A DNA stretch of 64,000 nucleotides from CAZDWZ01 sp964509425 (GTDB taxonomy: Bacteria; Bdellovibrionota_C; UBA2361; SZUA-149; CAZDWZ01), in NCBI GenBank assembly GCA_964509425.1, contig CAZDWZ010000003.1, forward strand, positions 124,001-188,000, written 5' to 3'. A program made the position numbers and the translations under genes. The notes under the pieces are model-generated. The model saw nothing but the letters and a program-made list of their open reading frames with translations, made no database searches and was not told the DNA's origin. Shown here one piece after another: positions 1 to 7,821 of the stretch (position 1 is its first letter; each line of letters starts with the position of its first letter).

Positions 1-666
1 ATTTTTTAGGTATGTTTGGGCAACTCGACGAATCGCTTTTGGCATCGTCGCCGAAAACAAGACGGTTTGTTTTTCCTCGGGGGTGTGAGTGATGATCCAC
101 TCCATGTCTTCGAGAAATCCCATCGAAAGCATTTCGTCGGCTTCGTCGATAACGAGAGCCTTCAAGGAACTGAGCGACAGACTCTTCCGCCGCAAGTGAT
201 CCATGACGCGGCCTGGAGTGCCGACGATGACCTGCGGGTTTCTCTTTAATTGTCGAAACTGTGAGGTGATCGCTTGTCCTCCGTAGATTGGAAGGACATG
301 AAAATCGTGCTGACCGCGGGCATAACTTTGGAATGCTTCCGCGACTTGAATTGCCAGCTCTCTCGTGGGAGTGAGAACGAGAATTTGCGGCTCCGCGAGG
401 GCAAAATCAACCTTGCTGAGGAGAGGCAAAGCGAACGCAGCGGTTTTCCCGGTTCCCGTTTGCGCTTGACCGATGAGGTCACGTCCTTCAAGCAAGAGCG
501 GAATACTTCGAGTTTGTATCGGCGTCGGCAATTCATAGCCAAGCGACTTCACCACGTCGCAAAGTCCTTGAGGCAGCCCGAGCTCGGCGAAAGCGGAAGG
601 AGTGTCGTTGCCTTCGATTTGTGTTTCAGTGCCCGGCTCGACCCGGAGCATCGCGTTTGATTTCAT
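1..666 (-). CDS. DEAD-box ATP-dependent RNA helicase, N-terminal part (cut by window edge)
   Basis: ATP-dependent unwinding or remodelling of structured RNA (DeaD/CsdA/RhlE-like), cytoplasmic. I translated the minus strand from an ATG at 664-666 and it stays open to base 1, giving 222 residues of the first RecA-like domain. The visible motifs, in order, are the Q motif (YELPTPIQ), Walker A (AQTGTGKT), PTRELA, a GG motif, TPGR, the Walker B box DEAD and SAT. The second helicase domain and any C-terminal RNA-binding tail lie outside the window, so the subfamily cannot be decided. About 20 poorly conserved residues precede the Q motif; an in-frame ATG a few codons downstream is an alternative start. 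Confidence 0.95.
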   Translation of the reverse strand, partial: MKSNAMLRVEPGTETQIEGNDTPSAFAELGLPQGLCDVVKSLGYELPTPIQTRSIPLLLEGRDLIGQAQTGTGKTAAFALPLLSKVDFALAEPQILVLTPTRELAIQVAEAFQSYARGQHDFHVLPIYGGQAITSQFRQLKRNPQVIVGTPGRVMDHLRRKSLSLSSLKALVIDEADEMLSMGFLEDMEWIITHTPEEKQTVLFSATMPKAIRRVAQTYLKN

Positions 667-779
667 GTTCCCTGGAAATTTCTATTTGGATTAGGCGCGA
701 AGTAATAGCATGAAAAGCTAGGGAATGCGCGTTTCCGACGTATCTCGCTGATATTACTAGAATAAACGCTTTTTGGGGC

Positions 780-1061
780 TCAGGATTCGGCGAGGCATGC
801 CGGCATGATCACTGTCTCAAGTTTCTGCCTCACCTCGTCGGACGGAGACGCCAACTTTTCCGGCGGAAACTCTTTGAGCAAACGAGCGGCACCGCATTCG
901 CAAGCCTTTTGTCTCCCGGGGGCCTTGTCTACGCAGGATTTCACGAAACTGGTTTGAAATTCGGAATTGAACTGGGTGCTCGTTTGTTCGGGTGGTTTGG
1001 TCGGCTCCTCTTTACATGCCGCGAAGGAAAACAGGGATATTGCCAACAGAACGTTCTTCAT
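780..1061 (-). CDS. small cysteine-containing lipoprotein
   Basis: Predicted membrane-anchored lipoprotein of 93 residues, function unknown. The ATG at 1061 is chosen over an upstream GTG because a strong GAGGAG Shine-Dalgarno stands just before it. It begins with a typical signal peptide (MKNVLLAISLFSFAAC) with a lipobox, then a Lys/Pro/Glu-rich linker (KEEPTKPPEQ) and a globular part with three more cysteines in the C-terminal half (SCVDK, KACECG), which could form disulfides in the periplasm. It stands alone, convergent with nothing obvious. No family recognised. Confidence 0.7.
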   Translation of the reverse strand: MKNVLLAISLFSFAACKEEPTKPPEQTSTQFNSEFQTSFVKSCVDKAPGRQKACECGAARLLKEFPPEKLASPSDEVRQKLETVIMPACLAES

Positions 1062-1119
1062 TTCTCTCCTCGATTTCACAAAGGCTTCACCGTTTTTCTG
1101 CAGAGCGAGGCGATACTGA

Positions 1120-1542
1120 GTGAAGAGCTCATCTCAAAAAAGAGGCGATGTGAGACGGCAACATTTCGGCTTTCTATACCTTAGTTTTATAGTTCTCGTA
1201 ATTTTTCTCTCCGATCTGGACGCCTGCGGCGTGCTTTGTGCTCCGTCCCGTTCGATCTGGCAGGGAGACAAACTTGGTCATTTCGTGCTGGTTGGTGCTC
1301 TCGCCGCAGTGACTCACTTCGCATTTGGCTGCCGGGAGACAAAGATACTCAACTGGAGTGTTTCCATCGCGAGCGTTCTGGTCTTTTGTTTCATTACTCT
1401 AGAGGAGTTTTCGCAAATCTGGATTCCGTCGCGCACCGCCGATGTGATGGATCTGATTTGCAGTTATCTCGGGATTCTTTGCTTCGAGTTTTGTCGGCGC
1501 GACAAACGGAGAGCTGTCTCGGCCCATCTCAGAGAAAACTGA
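1120..1542 (+). CDS. VanZ-like membrane protein
   Basis: Small integral membrane protein of the VanZ-like family; members are named after teicoplanin-resistance VanZ but most have no known role. About 140 residues with four hydrophobic stretches (residues about 20-34, 54-70, 80-96 and 110-124). The family hallmark is visible: DKLGHFVLVGAL after the first segment, and EEFSQIWIPSRTADVMDL before the last, which is the conserved E-x-x-Q...R...D-x-x-x-N/D pattern. The start is a GTG and is uncertain; an internal start nearer the first membrane segment is possible. Confidence 0.75.
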   Translation: MKSSSQKRGDVRRQHFGFLYLSFIVLVIFLSDLDACGVLCAPSRSIWQGDKLGHFVLVGALAAVTHFAFGCRETKILNWSVSIASVLVFCFITLEEFSQIWIPSRTADVMDLICSYLGILCFEFCRRDKRRAVSAHLREN

Positions 1543-1664
1543 GCGATCGAAGTTGAGCCGGTATTCTGAGTCCGACCTGAGAAGCGGAAGACTTGTCTAG
1601 ACAAAATCCGGCAAATGTTCTTGAACTCATTTCTCGTGTATTACCGGCACCGGAGATGAGAGGG

Positions 1665-2582
1665 ATGTCTAAGGATCATTCGACAAAGCATATTTTGCAG
1701 TCGCTCGTGATGAACTTGGCGATTGCCACGGCGAAGGGTGCCGCTGCTGCAATCACGGGCTCCGGAGCGATGTTGGCCGAAACGATTCACAGTGCTGCGG
1801 ACTGCGCAAATCAACTCCTCCTTCTCCTCGGAGTAAAGCGCTCGGCTCGTCCTCCTTCTGATCGTCATCCGCTCGGTTACGGCAGAGACCTCTACTTCTG
1901 GTCCTTCATGGTCGCGATGTTGCTTTTCTGCGGAGGCGGTGCATTTTCTATTTACGAGGGGATCCACAAGCTCAGCTTCCCGGAACCGGTGCATTGGGTT
2001 GGACTTGGGATCGCGATACTTCTTTTTTCGTTACTGCTCGAGGGCTACGCCACTTCGTCGAACATCCAAGAGATGAATCGGCGGCGAGGAGAGACGCCAC
2101 TTGAGAAATATCTCACGACGACAAAAGATTCCGATCTCGTCGTCGTCTTCGGTGAGAATCTTGCCGCGACGCTCGGCCTGTTGTGCGCGTTGCCGGCACT
2201 GATACTCTCATGGTGGACGGGTGATACATGGTGGGATGCGGCCGGGAGCATTGTCATCGGCTTGGTGTTGATTCTCGTCTCGGTGTTTCTTGCGATCGAA
2301 GTAAAGAGCCTGCTGATTGGAGAGAGCGCTGACACCGACCTCGAAAAGGCGGTTGACGAGCTGGTCGATGCCAGTCCGAAAATTTCCCGATGCCTTCGTT
2401 ACGTTTCAGTCCAACAAGGTCCAGGCCAGGTCCTGTTGCTCTTGAAGCTCAGTTTTGAGGCAGGCATGTCTGTCGAATCCGTCTGCGAGGAAATCAATCG
2501 GTTCGAGACCGAACTTCGAAGAAAGCGGGAGGAGATTCGATGGTGTTTCATCGAGCCGGACATTGAGAGAGTGGCCGCATGA
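1665..2582 (+). CDS. cation diffusion facilitator (CDF) transporter
   Basis: Secondary transporter of divalent metal ions (typically Zn2+, Co2+, Fe2+ or Mn2+) out of the cytoplasm by proton antiport. The HSAAD motif in TM2 (the metal-site HxxxD signature) is clear, followed by the RHPLGYGRD loop that is typical of CDF proteins. Six hydrophobic segments can be counted and the C-terminal about 90 residues form a soluble dimerisation-type domain. The ATG at 1665 is used because GGAG lies about 10 nt upstream; ATG 1656 and TTG 1593 are in-frame alternatives. The stop overlaps the next start by 4 nt, so the two genes are co-translated. Metal specificity cannot be read from sequence alone. Confidence 0.88.
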   Translation: MSKDHSTKHILQSLVMNLAIATAKGAAAAITGSGAMLAETIHSAADCANQLLLLLGVKRSARPPSDRHPLGYGRDLYFWSFMVAMLLFCGGGAFSIYEGIHKLSFPEPVHWVGLGIAILLFSLLLEGYATSSNIQEMNRRRGETPLEKYLTTTKDSDLVVVFGENLAATLGLLCALPALILSWWTGDTWWDAAGSIVIGLVLILVSVFLAIEVKSLLIGESADTDLEKAVDELVDASPKISRCLRYVSVQQGPGQVLLLLKLSFEAGMSVESVCEEINRFETELRRKREEIRWCFIEPDIERVAA

Positions 2583-2932
2583 ACAACTGGCCCGCGCCGA
2601 TACGGTGGATTATTTGGCTCAGCTCCGGCGCGTTCCTCGGAGAGTTTCTTCTTTGCATGACTGCCTTTCTGTGGTGTCTCCCGTATATGACCGATCAGTC
2701 GTATTGCACGGGTGACGCCCCTTTTGTGGGATACATGCTCATTGCGAGCTCGCCTTTTGCGATTCTCTGTGGTGCGGGGACCGCAGGCGTTTTACTTCGA
2801 AAAAGCGAGATTCGAGAGACGCTGAGAAAGCAAGAAATCGAAATCGAGAAGTTGAAAGTGGTGGAGCAAACAGCGCTTGATGCCGCCACGCCCACAAACG
2901 CCGCGCTGCCCGAACAAGAGCTTATCGACTAG
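2579..2932 (+). CDS. small two-TM protein with C-terminal coiled coil
   Basis: 117-residue protein of unknown function whose ATG overlaps the CDF transporter stop (ATGA), so it is probably made with that transporter. Two hydrophobic segments lie at about residues 10-33 and 48-70. A charged stretch rich in Glu/Lys/Arg (residues about 72-98, KSEIRETLRKQEIEIEKLK) looks like a coiled coil facing the cytoplasm. The tail is Ala/Pro-rich. I recognise no family; an accessory or regulatory partner of the transporter is an inference from overlap only. Confidence 0.65.
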   Translation: MNNWPAPIRWIIWLSSGAFLGEFLLCMTAFLWCLPYMTDQSYCTGDAPFVGYMLIASSPFAILCGAGTAGVLLRKSEIRETLRKQEIEIEKLKVVEQTALDAATPTNAALPEQELID

Positions 2933-2961
2933 TCTCAATAAGTCTTCGGGGGGATATTTCG

Positions 2962-3561
2962 CTATCGGCTAGACTTCAGCCGGCGAAAGATAAGCTCCGA
3001 TTCTTGGCTCAACTCTCCTCGTTCTCCGAGCTCCTCGACCTCCGCCGAGGTAAGCCATCCCGTCCAAGTCCAGAGATTGCTTTGTGGATCGCGCAACACT
3101 TCGCCGACGCAGGTGTAGGCGTGAAGCACCAGCTTTTCTGTTTCAATAGTCATCGGCGATGAGAACAGCAGCTTCGGGGGATGGCCACCCGAAGAGATGA
3201 ACGACATAAGTTTTGTGATTTGGTTCTGGGGCGACCCTCCACCGGCTGAATCCATCCCGAGAGTAAAGATGGTGCCGTCGGGAAGCTCCAGCTTCCGTGC
3301 ATAAAGAGAACCAGAGGAACTTGTGATTGTGAGAACGATAAGCGATTTCGGACCACTGGCTGGGGCGCTCCCGAGAATCTCCTGAACGCGCCCGACCTGT
3401 CCGTCCTTCAGACGTACTTTGATCCCCCGATGATGGGAACTGTCAGACGTCAGGATCTGCGCAACCTCTCCGACGGTACGCTTTCCCGTCGGTTGATCCT
3501 CTTTCAGCACGACAGCCACTCTGAGACCGGGTCGTATTGATGATCGTGTTTTTCCATCCAT
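2962..3561 (-). CDS. YwbE-family protein with an unusual C-terminal extension
   Basis: The first about 65 residues match the YwbE (DUF2196) family closely: IRPGLRVAVVLKEDQPTGK, then HHRGIKVRLKDGQVGRVQEI, a small RNA/DNA-binding-like beta fold of unknown function. Stand-alone YwbE proteins are only about 65-70 residues long; here about 130 further residues follow (199 in total) that look globular, with beta-rich and Ser/Gly segments (SSSGSLYARKLELPDGTIFTLG) and a Glu-rich helical end. I do not recognise the extension. Transcribed alone, convergent with the gene at 2579-2932. Confidence 0.75.
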   Translation of the reverse strand: MDGKTRSSIRPGLRVAVVLKEDQPTGKRTVGEVAQILTSDSSHHRGIKVRLKDGQVGRVQEILGSAPASGPKSLIVLTITSSSGSLYARKLELPDGTIFTLGMDSAGGGSPQNQITKLMSFISSGGHPPKLLFSSPMTIETEKLVLHAYTCVGEVLRDPQSNLWTWTGWLTSAEVEELGERGELSQESELIFRRLKSSR

Positions 3562-3644
3562 AGCGTGGCTTCTCGTCTGATCACGTTATTATGACCGATT
3601 CGCCTGGCAAAGGCTCGTGGATGCGAGCCCTGAAAGCTTTGTGG

Positions 3645-3680
3645 TTGACACTCATTTTCAACTGTGTAAAAAACACAGTT
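3645..3680 (+). promoter_or_regulatory. promoter-like site with perfect operator palindrome
   Basis: A consensus -35 hexamer TTGACA (3645-3650) is followed by a perfect inverted repeat, AACTGTGT-5 nt A-tract-ACACAGTT (3660-3680), ending one base before the ATG of the DUF6502 gene. The palindrome covers where a -10 box or ribosome-binding site should be, so bound protein would block expression. The DUF6502 product itself is a candidate repressor (inference). Confidence 0.5.
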
Positions 3681-3681
3681 A

Positions 3682-4503
3682 ATGAACGCCTCGCTGGATT
3701 CCTCACGACTGGCCCTTTTTGCCCTGCAACTGATGTTGCGGCCTCTCGTGCGTTTTTGTCTCAGAAGCGGATTGCATATGCAGGACCTCTCCGAAGCCGC
3801 GAAGCGCGTGTTTGTTGAAGTGGCTCAGAGAGAGATGTCCGGTCTGCGGAACATTAGCCGTCTCAGTGCGGCGACTGGCCTGCAGCGCCGAGATGTGACG
3901 CGTCTTCTGGAGGATGAAAATTCGGAGCCCGTGCCCGCCGGTCTGCCGAACCGAGTCATCGGGCAGTGGATTCATGATCGACGATTTCGCAGCGCAGATG
4001 GTTCGCCGAAGGATCTGCCGATCGACGGCCCGAAACAGAGCTTCAAGCGATTGGTTGAGACGATAAGTTTGGATCTCCACCCGGGAACGGTGTTGCAGGA
4101 GCTCGAGAGAATCCGAGCGATTGAGCGATGCGAAGCCGGCGTGAGGCTCGTTGCCCACGCCTTTGTCCCTCAGCAGGACCCGAAGGAGTCCTATCGTCTC
4201 TTGTCTCGCGACCTCGACAATCTCGTTGAGGCGGTGACGGAGAATATTCAGAATGACACCGCGGCCGGGGTTTCAACGCCAAAGAATCTTCATGTTACCG
4301 TCGAGTTCGATAATCTGCGGGCGGATAAGCTTCCTGAAATCAGGAAATGGTTGATGGAAGAGGGTTCGAAATATCAAAAGCGGGTGAGCGAATACCTCTC
4401 AAGCTTCGACGTCGACATCAATCCTCCCAAAGAAGCGGTGCCCGCCGGCGGAAAGGCGTCGTGTTCCATCTTTGCGCTGACGCAGAAGGAGATCCGTCCA
4501 TGA
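3682..4503 (+). CDS. DUF6502 family protein
   Basis: 273-residue cytoplasmic protein of the DUF6502 family, function unknown. The N-terminal pattern LMLRPLVRFCLRSGLHMQDLSEAAKRVFVEVA is split here only by reading and is the family's usual start; it is followed by a winged-helix-like segment (ISRLSAATGLQRRDVTRLL, residues about 57-76), which suggests nucleic-acid binding. The C-terminal half is mainly helical with charged residues. It is the first gene of an operon with two lipoprotein genes; its stop overlaps the next start (ATGA). A regulator of those envelope proteins is a reasonable inference. A perfect palindrome sits immediately upstream of the start. Confidence 0.75.
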   Translation: MNASLDSSRLALFALQLMLRPLVRFCLRSGLHMQDLSEAAKRVFVEVAQREMSGLRNISRLSAATGLQRRDVTRLLEDENSEPVPAGLPNRVIGQWIHDRRFRSADGSPKDLPIDGPKQSFKRLVETISLDLHPGTVLQELERIRAIERCEAGVRLVAHAFVPQQDPKESYRLLSRDLDNLVEAVTENIQNDTAAGVSTPKNLHVTVEFDNLRADKLPEIRKWLMEEGSKYQKRVSEYLSSFDVDINPPKEAVPAGGKASCSIFALTQKEIRP

Positions 4504-4895
4504 GATACCAGAAAAAACAACGCTCAAACCTTTTTCTGTTGTTGTTGCTCCTCATTGTCATCTCGAGCGGGTGCGGCGGCGGAACATCGGGAACCGGCGT
4601 CACAAGCGTCTATGACGCGGTGCTTCAGGATGGAGAGGGGAATGCGCTCTCAGGCGTGACGGTCACGGTACTCGAGACCGGAGATTCCGCGGTGACGGAT
4701 GCAAACGGGCATTTTTCAATTGAAGTCGATCCCGACAGCTCGACGAACACGATCATCATCAGCACGCCAACCGGCGATTCGGTGGTCGACATCAACACCG
4801 ACGAGCCGGCCACAACCACCGACGGAGCGGCTTCGGGAAATGGAATTCAAATTGTCGGCGGTGAAACCACAACCAGCCCGCAGCAGGGGAAATAA
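4501..4895 (+). CDS. lipoprotein with carboxypeptidase-regulatory-like (beta-sandwich) domain
   Basis: 131-residue predicted lipoprotein. Signal peptide MRYQKKQRSNLFLLLLLL ends in the lipobox SSGC with a Gly-rich linker after the cysteine. Residues about 35-85 (VYDAVLQDGEGNALSGVTVTVLETGDSAVTDANGHF) follow the pattern of CarboxypepD_reg-like domains: a polypeptide with P/G-turns and a TDxxGxF motif. These are beta-sandwich modules common on the cell surface. The tail is Thr/Ser-rich. The ATG overlaps the stop of the DUF6502 gene. Role unknown; surface adhesion or structural role is only inferred. Confidence 0.7.
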
Positions 4896-4916
4896 AGTTT
4901 TTAGGGGAGAGAGATT

Positions 4917-5480
4917 ATGATGACAAAGTATCGTTTCAAAAAAATGCTGTTCCTTACCGCTCTGTGCGTCCTCGGCTGCGGGGGCGGAGGCGGCGGAGGG
5001 GATGACTCGCTCATTGCCGGAGTTTGGAATGGATCAGTAGCCATCGTCGAGCGAGGATGCGCAAGCACCTCTGAAAATGAATTCTATTATTCGTTCACTC
5101 ATCTCGTGAACCAGAGCGGTGACGATGTCGTGCTTGATAATGGCGCACGGACGTTCTCGGGGAAAGCCTCCGCTGACGATTCGTTTCGTGTCGAAACCGT
5201 GGCTCCGTTTCCGGGGGACACGTCATGTCAAGAAACTCTGCAATGGCGGTACGACCGAATCGAAGAAACTCAAGCGCCGTTTGTTGTGCGAACACAAACA
5301 ATCACTTGTCCAAATGGGGCGACGGGCGGTACATGCCGTACTACGTGGTCCGGCAGTGCGTTTCGTCCCGGTCGTCCCATCGGGGGGCCGATCCCGCTCT
5401 TCGAGGACGGAAGTGTAAGCGCACCGGCGGCAATAAATGAACCTGGCGTGGAGGTCATTGGTGACCCGTCTGTGATGTAA
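4917..5480 (+). CDS. Gly-rich-linker lipoprotein, unknown function
   Basis: 187-residue predicted lipoprotein, third gene of the DUF6502 operon, preceded by a GGGGAGAGA ribosome-binding site. The signal peptide (residues 1-20) ends with LGCGGGGGGGDDS, a lipobox cysteine followed by the flexible Gly/Asp linker that holds the domain away from the membrane. The rest looks like a small beta-rich domain with five cysteines (GCAS, TSCQE, TITCPN, GTCRT), probably paired in disulfides. The C-terminus is Pro/Gly-rich. No family recognised. Confidence 0.65.
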   Translation: MMTKYRFKKMLFLTALCVLGCGGGGGGGDDSLIAGVWNGSVAIVERGCASTSENEFYYSFTHLVNQSGDDVVLDNGARTFSGKASADDSFRVETVAPFPGDTSCQETLQWRYDRIEETQAPFVVRTQTITCPNGATGGTCRTTWSGSAFRPGRPIGGPIPLFEDGSVSAPAAINEPGVEVIGDPSVM

Positions 5481-5497
5481 TTTTTGATCTCTCAGAA

Positions 5498-5600
5498 AGA
5501 AAAGTGAGGCGAAATCCTCAAACCAAGCCTCTTAACCTTAATGGAGTACCGGCCGTTCAGGTGAAGAAGGAGGAAATTGCCTCACTTTCTTTCTCTTTTG
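5498..5600 (+). terminator. long hairpin ending in T-rich tract
   Basis: A 15-16 bp arm, AGAAAGAAAAGTGAGGC, begins near 5497 and its near-exact complement GCCTCACTTTCTTTCT ends near 5593, followed by TTTTGGTTTTTT. The loop is about 60 nt and holds GAAGGAGGAAATT. It follows the last lipoprotein gene and may terminate that operon, but the long loop is unusual for a simple terminator and could be a structured or regulatory RNA. Confidence 0.5.
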
Positions 5601-5607
5601 GTTTTTT

Positions 5608-5811
5608 ATGGTTGAGCCATTTAGACTTCAATCTCTCGGTGCGCAAGCGGGCTTTTTGCTTCATGTTGTCGGTATCTTGCTGCTTGTCCTTGCGCTTTTC
5701 ATCGTCACGTCCGTCTACGCATTAGTAATCTGTGTTCTTCAATGGCGCCCCGAAAAGCTCTATCGGCCTGCACCGCTTCCGCACCCCAATCCGCTTGGGG
5801 CGGGAGACTAG
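5608..5811 (+). CDS. possible small single-TM membrane protein
   Basis: 67-residue open frame starting at an ATG just after the T-rich hairpin. It has one strong hydrophobic segment (residues about 16-43, LLHVVGILLLVLALFIVTSV) and a Pro-rich tail (PAPLPHPNPLGAGD). The hydrophobic pattern is what a real small membrane protein would show, but there is no clear ribosome-binding site and the tail runs into a repeat region, so it could be fortuitous. Confidence 0.35.
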   Translation: MVEPFRLQSLGAQAGFLLHVVGILLLVLALFIVTSVYALVICVLQWRPEKLYRPAPLPHPNPLGAGD

Positions 5812-5860
5812 TGCCGCGGCCAATCAATTCGCGACGTAAGTCGTGAATTGATTGCGGCAC
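5811..5860. repeat. palindromic hairpin element
   Basis: Inverted repeat GTGCCGC-(GGC)-AATCAATTC-GCGAC around GTAA, with the matching arm GTCG-TGAATTGATTGCGGCAC; only a short insertion and one mismatch interrupt pairing. It is followed at once by a second short hairpin, GCTCGGC-GCA-GCCGAGC (5862-5878). No coding potential. Confidence 0.6.
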
Positions 5861-5892
5861 CGCTCGGCGCAGCCGAGCCAGCAAAATCTAGG

Positions 5893-5956
5893 GCTCCGAC
5901 ACAAAATTAAGCTGCGCCGAAGGCTCGACTTATGTCACGCATTAAACGGTCGGAGC
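5893..5956. repeat. GCTCCGAC/GTCGGAGC inverted-repeat element, copy 1
   Basis: Outer arms GCTCCGAC (5893-5900) and GTCGGAGC (5949-5956) enclose about 48 nt. A second element with exactly the same outer arms and similar length is at 11039-11096. Both lie downstream of genes, as small dispersed palindromic (REP- or MITE-like) elements usually do. Confidence 0.55.
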
Positions 5957-5957
5957 A

Positions 5958-6602
5958 CTAGTTTCTGCCGCACTTCCCCGGTGCTTCTACTTCGAATGAG
6001 ACGGCGTATCCCCACCTTACGGTATTTCCGCTGTATATATTCATTCCGTAGACGACGAGCTTGAGAGGGATACCATCGGTGGAACGGAATTGCTTTTCGT
6101 AGGCAATCTCCCCTTGGCGTTTTTCTTTGATCGCACGCCAATCAGGCGAATTTTTCAAAATCTTCACAAGACGTGCTTGAGGTGAATCCTCCGTGGAGTT
6201 TTCATCGACCGTCTCCAACGTAAACGAGTACACACCCGGGCGAAAGTTTGGAAGTGCTGTTCCTTGATCGAGCCAGAATGGCTTGAACAAAAGTATCGGA
6301 GCGCCATTTGAACCCACTCGCAGGGAGACGGAATTGTACCGCTTCGGCTGTCCCTCAGTGTTCCAAAGCTTTTGCGGCGTATCCTGCCTGAGTTGGTAAA
6401 CAGCCCAAGCGGTAAAGCTCGAGAGCTCAAATTGCACACTTGGGTTATCTGCCTTCAAACCGAGCAACTTCACGAGGTCGTCTAGGGCCTTGCCCGAGAT
6501 CTCGATGTCGCATTCCACTGCCGATGGAGCCTTCGCCGCTGACGCTCCTTGCGGAAAAATAAGGAAAATGAAGGGGAGGAGAAACGTTAAGCTTTTTATC
6601 AT
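5958..6602 (-). CDS. exported protein of unknown function
   Basis: 214-residue protein starting at the ATG (6602) that directly begins a signal peptide, MIKSLTFLLPFIFLIFPQGASA, with a signal-peptidase-I-like site ASA-A. An upstream in-frame start would add 39 charged residues before the signal peptide and is rejected. The mature part looks mixed alpha/beta; two cysteines (VECDIE near the start and GKCGRN at the end) could pair and link the termini. No family recognised. Its 3' end abuts a palindromic repeat that may act as a terminator. Confidence 0.65.
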   Translation of the reverse strand: MIKSLTFLLPFIFLIFPQGASAAKAPSAVECDIEISGKALDDLVKLLGLKADNPSVQFELSSFTAWAVYQLRQDTPQKLWNTEGQPKRYNSVSLRVGSNGAPILLFKPFWLDQGTALPNFRPGVYSFTLETVDENSTEDSPQARLVKILKNSPDWRAIKEKRQGEIAYEKQFRSTDGIPLKLVVYGMNIYSGNTVRWGYAVSFEVEAPGKCGRN

Positions 6603-6896
6603 GGCAAATTTCTCGTTATCTCCGGCGCTGTTCAACACACTTTTCTTCTCTATGAATTTTCTCACAGGTTCTGCTAGTCTCGCTTCAGAAGACATCAGCT
6701 TTCGAGGTTCCGGACTCAAGGTTAATTCAGGTTTCTGTTCCTTGAAATCGAGAATTGTATCTCAACCTCGCAAACATTCCTTATTTCATTTTGCCGCGAT
6801 CGAAGTCTCCCGCTTTTCGCTCGAGAGGATTTTTCACCTTTCCTCGAGCGAGAAGCGGAAGCTTCTGTGCGCAATGAGTGTCTGGGAGGAAAGTTT

Positions 6897-7391
6897 ATGG
6901 GTGTTCGTGTTTGGCTCGGCATTGCCGAGAACGTCCCCGTCCCGTACGGGCCGACCCGCCACTGGGATCAGCTCGCCGGGAAACCGGGAACCTACAAAGC
7001 CACCCCGGATGACCACGGGGTCATGCAGGATGGAAACCCGTTCTCGCTCTTCTGCCGTGAGGGAGAAGCGGAACCCACAGTTATCTGCCTCGATCGAACG
7101 CAGTCGGAAGTGACGTTCGGCGGACGTACCTTCAAACTTCTGTGGCTCGTCGGCATCGCGGAACCGGGCCTCTTGCTCCTCATCACCGGGGAGCTGAACT
7201 GGGGTGATTGCGACGAAACGTTCACTGCGGTGATGGGAGGTGACACGGGTCCCTTCGCGTTTGCGTACTGCAAGGCATGGAACAACATGGGCACCGGCGC
7301 AGGAGGAAGGCTCTCCGCCGATATGTGCCTGTGCTTCGGCCTTCCGGCATCAATGGGGCATCCGAGAAAGGAGGAGCCGCCTACCCCATGA
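6897..7391 (+). CDS. hypothetical protein, Gly/Trp-rich
   Basis: 164-residue frame beginning MGVRVWLGIAENVPVP after a GGAGG ribosome-binding site (GGGAGGAAAGTTTATG); 10 upstream codons also open are left out. It uses more GC-rich codons than its neighbours (many GCC, ACC, GGC), as highly biased or transferred genes do; the frame at 46396-46683 has the same flavour. Hydrophobic beta-like stretches (LLWLVGIAEPGLLLLITGEL) and an absent signal peptide suggest a cytoplasmic beta-rich protein. No family recognised. Confidence 0.55.
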   Translation: MGVRVWLGIAENVPVPYGPTRHWDQLAGKPGTYKATPDDHGVMQDGNPFSLFCREGEAEPTVICLDRTQSEVTFGGRTFKLLWLVGIAEPGLLLLITGELNWGDCDETFTAVMGGDTGPFAFAYCKAWNNMGTGAGGRLSADMCLCFGLPASMGHPRKEEPPTP

Positions 7392-7620
7392 TCCGCGCCG
7401 TTTTAGTCACCGAATGAGCAACAGTTCTCGAGCATCGGCGGGAGGTTTCCCCCGCTGATGTCTTCGAGACTTGAATTGGAGTCATTTATTCTTTATTGCG
7501 TGCTCGGAATCTTTCGCCGTGTGGAGCGCAATGGCTGAGGCTTTGGAGCTGAAGGTCTACAGCTAAATCGTAACTGCTGAATTGTAGCTTGAGAATAACC
7601 GCGTAGCTCTCGTTCGAACC

Positions 7621-7821
7621 CTATGCCGCATGCGGAAGCGATTTCGACTCTTCGATCAGATGCCGAAGCTCTGAGAGAAAGGTTTCTATGGACTGGTTTC
7701 TCGACGCATCACCTAGCTCTTTCCCGCTGGAACAACGCAATTTCGAATTTGGTTTAAACGCCGCGTAAAGTCTCGCGAGAGTCATCTCGTATTCCGTAGG
7801 GAAGGTATTCTGATTTTTCAT
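7621..7821 (-). CDS. small hypothetical protein
   Basis: 66-residue frame. The ATG at 7821 is preferred over one at 7884 because GAGGAGATCGGAAG stands directly before it. The product is helical and charged (MTLARLYAAFKPN, ETFLSELRHLIEESK) without a signal peptide or membrane segment. Function unknown; conservation would have to be tested to be sure it is a gene. Confidence 0.4.
   Translation of the reverse strand: MKNQNTFPTEYEMTLARLYAAFKPNSKLRCSSGKELGDASRNQSIETFLSELRHLIEESKSLPHAA

Noticed and set aside
246..660. Opposite-frame open reading frames over the DEAD-box helicase
   Set aside because: They are shadows of the helicase: the third frame on the minus strand has all helicase motifs from the ATG at 666 to the window edge.
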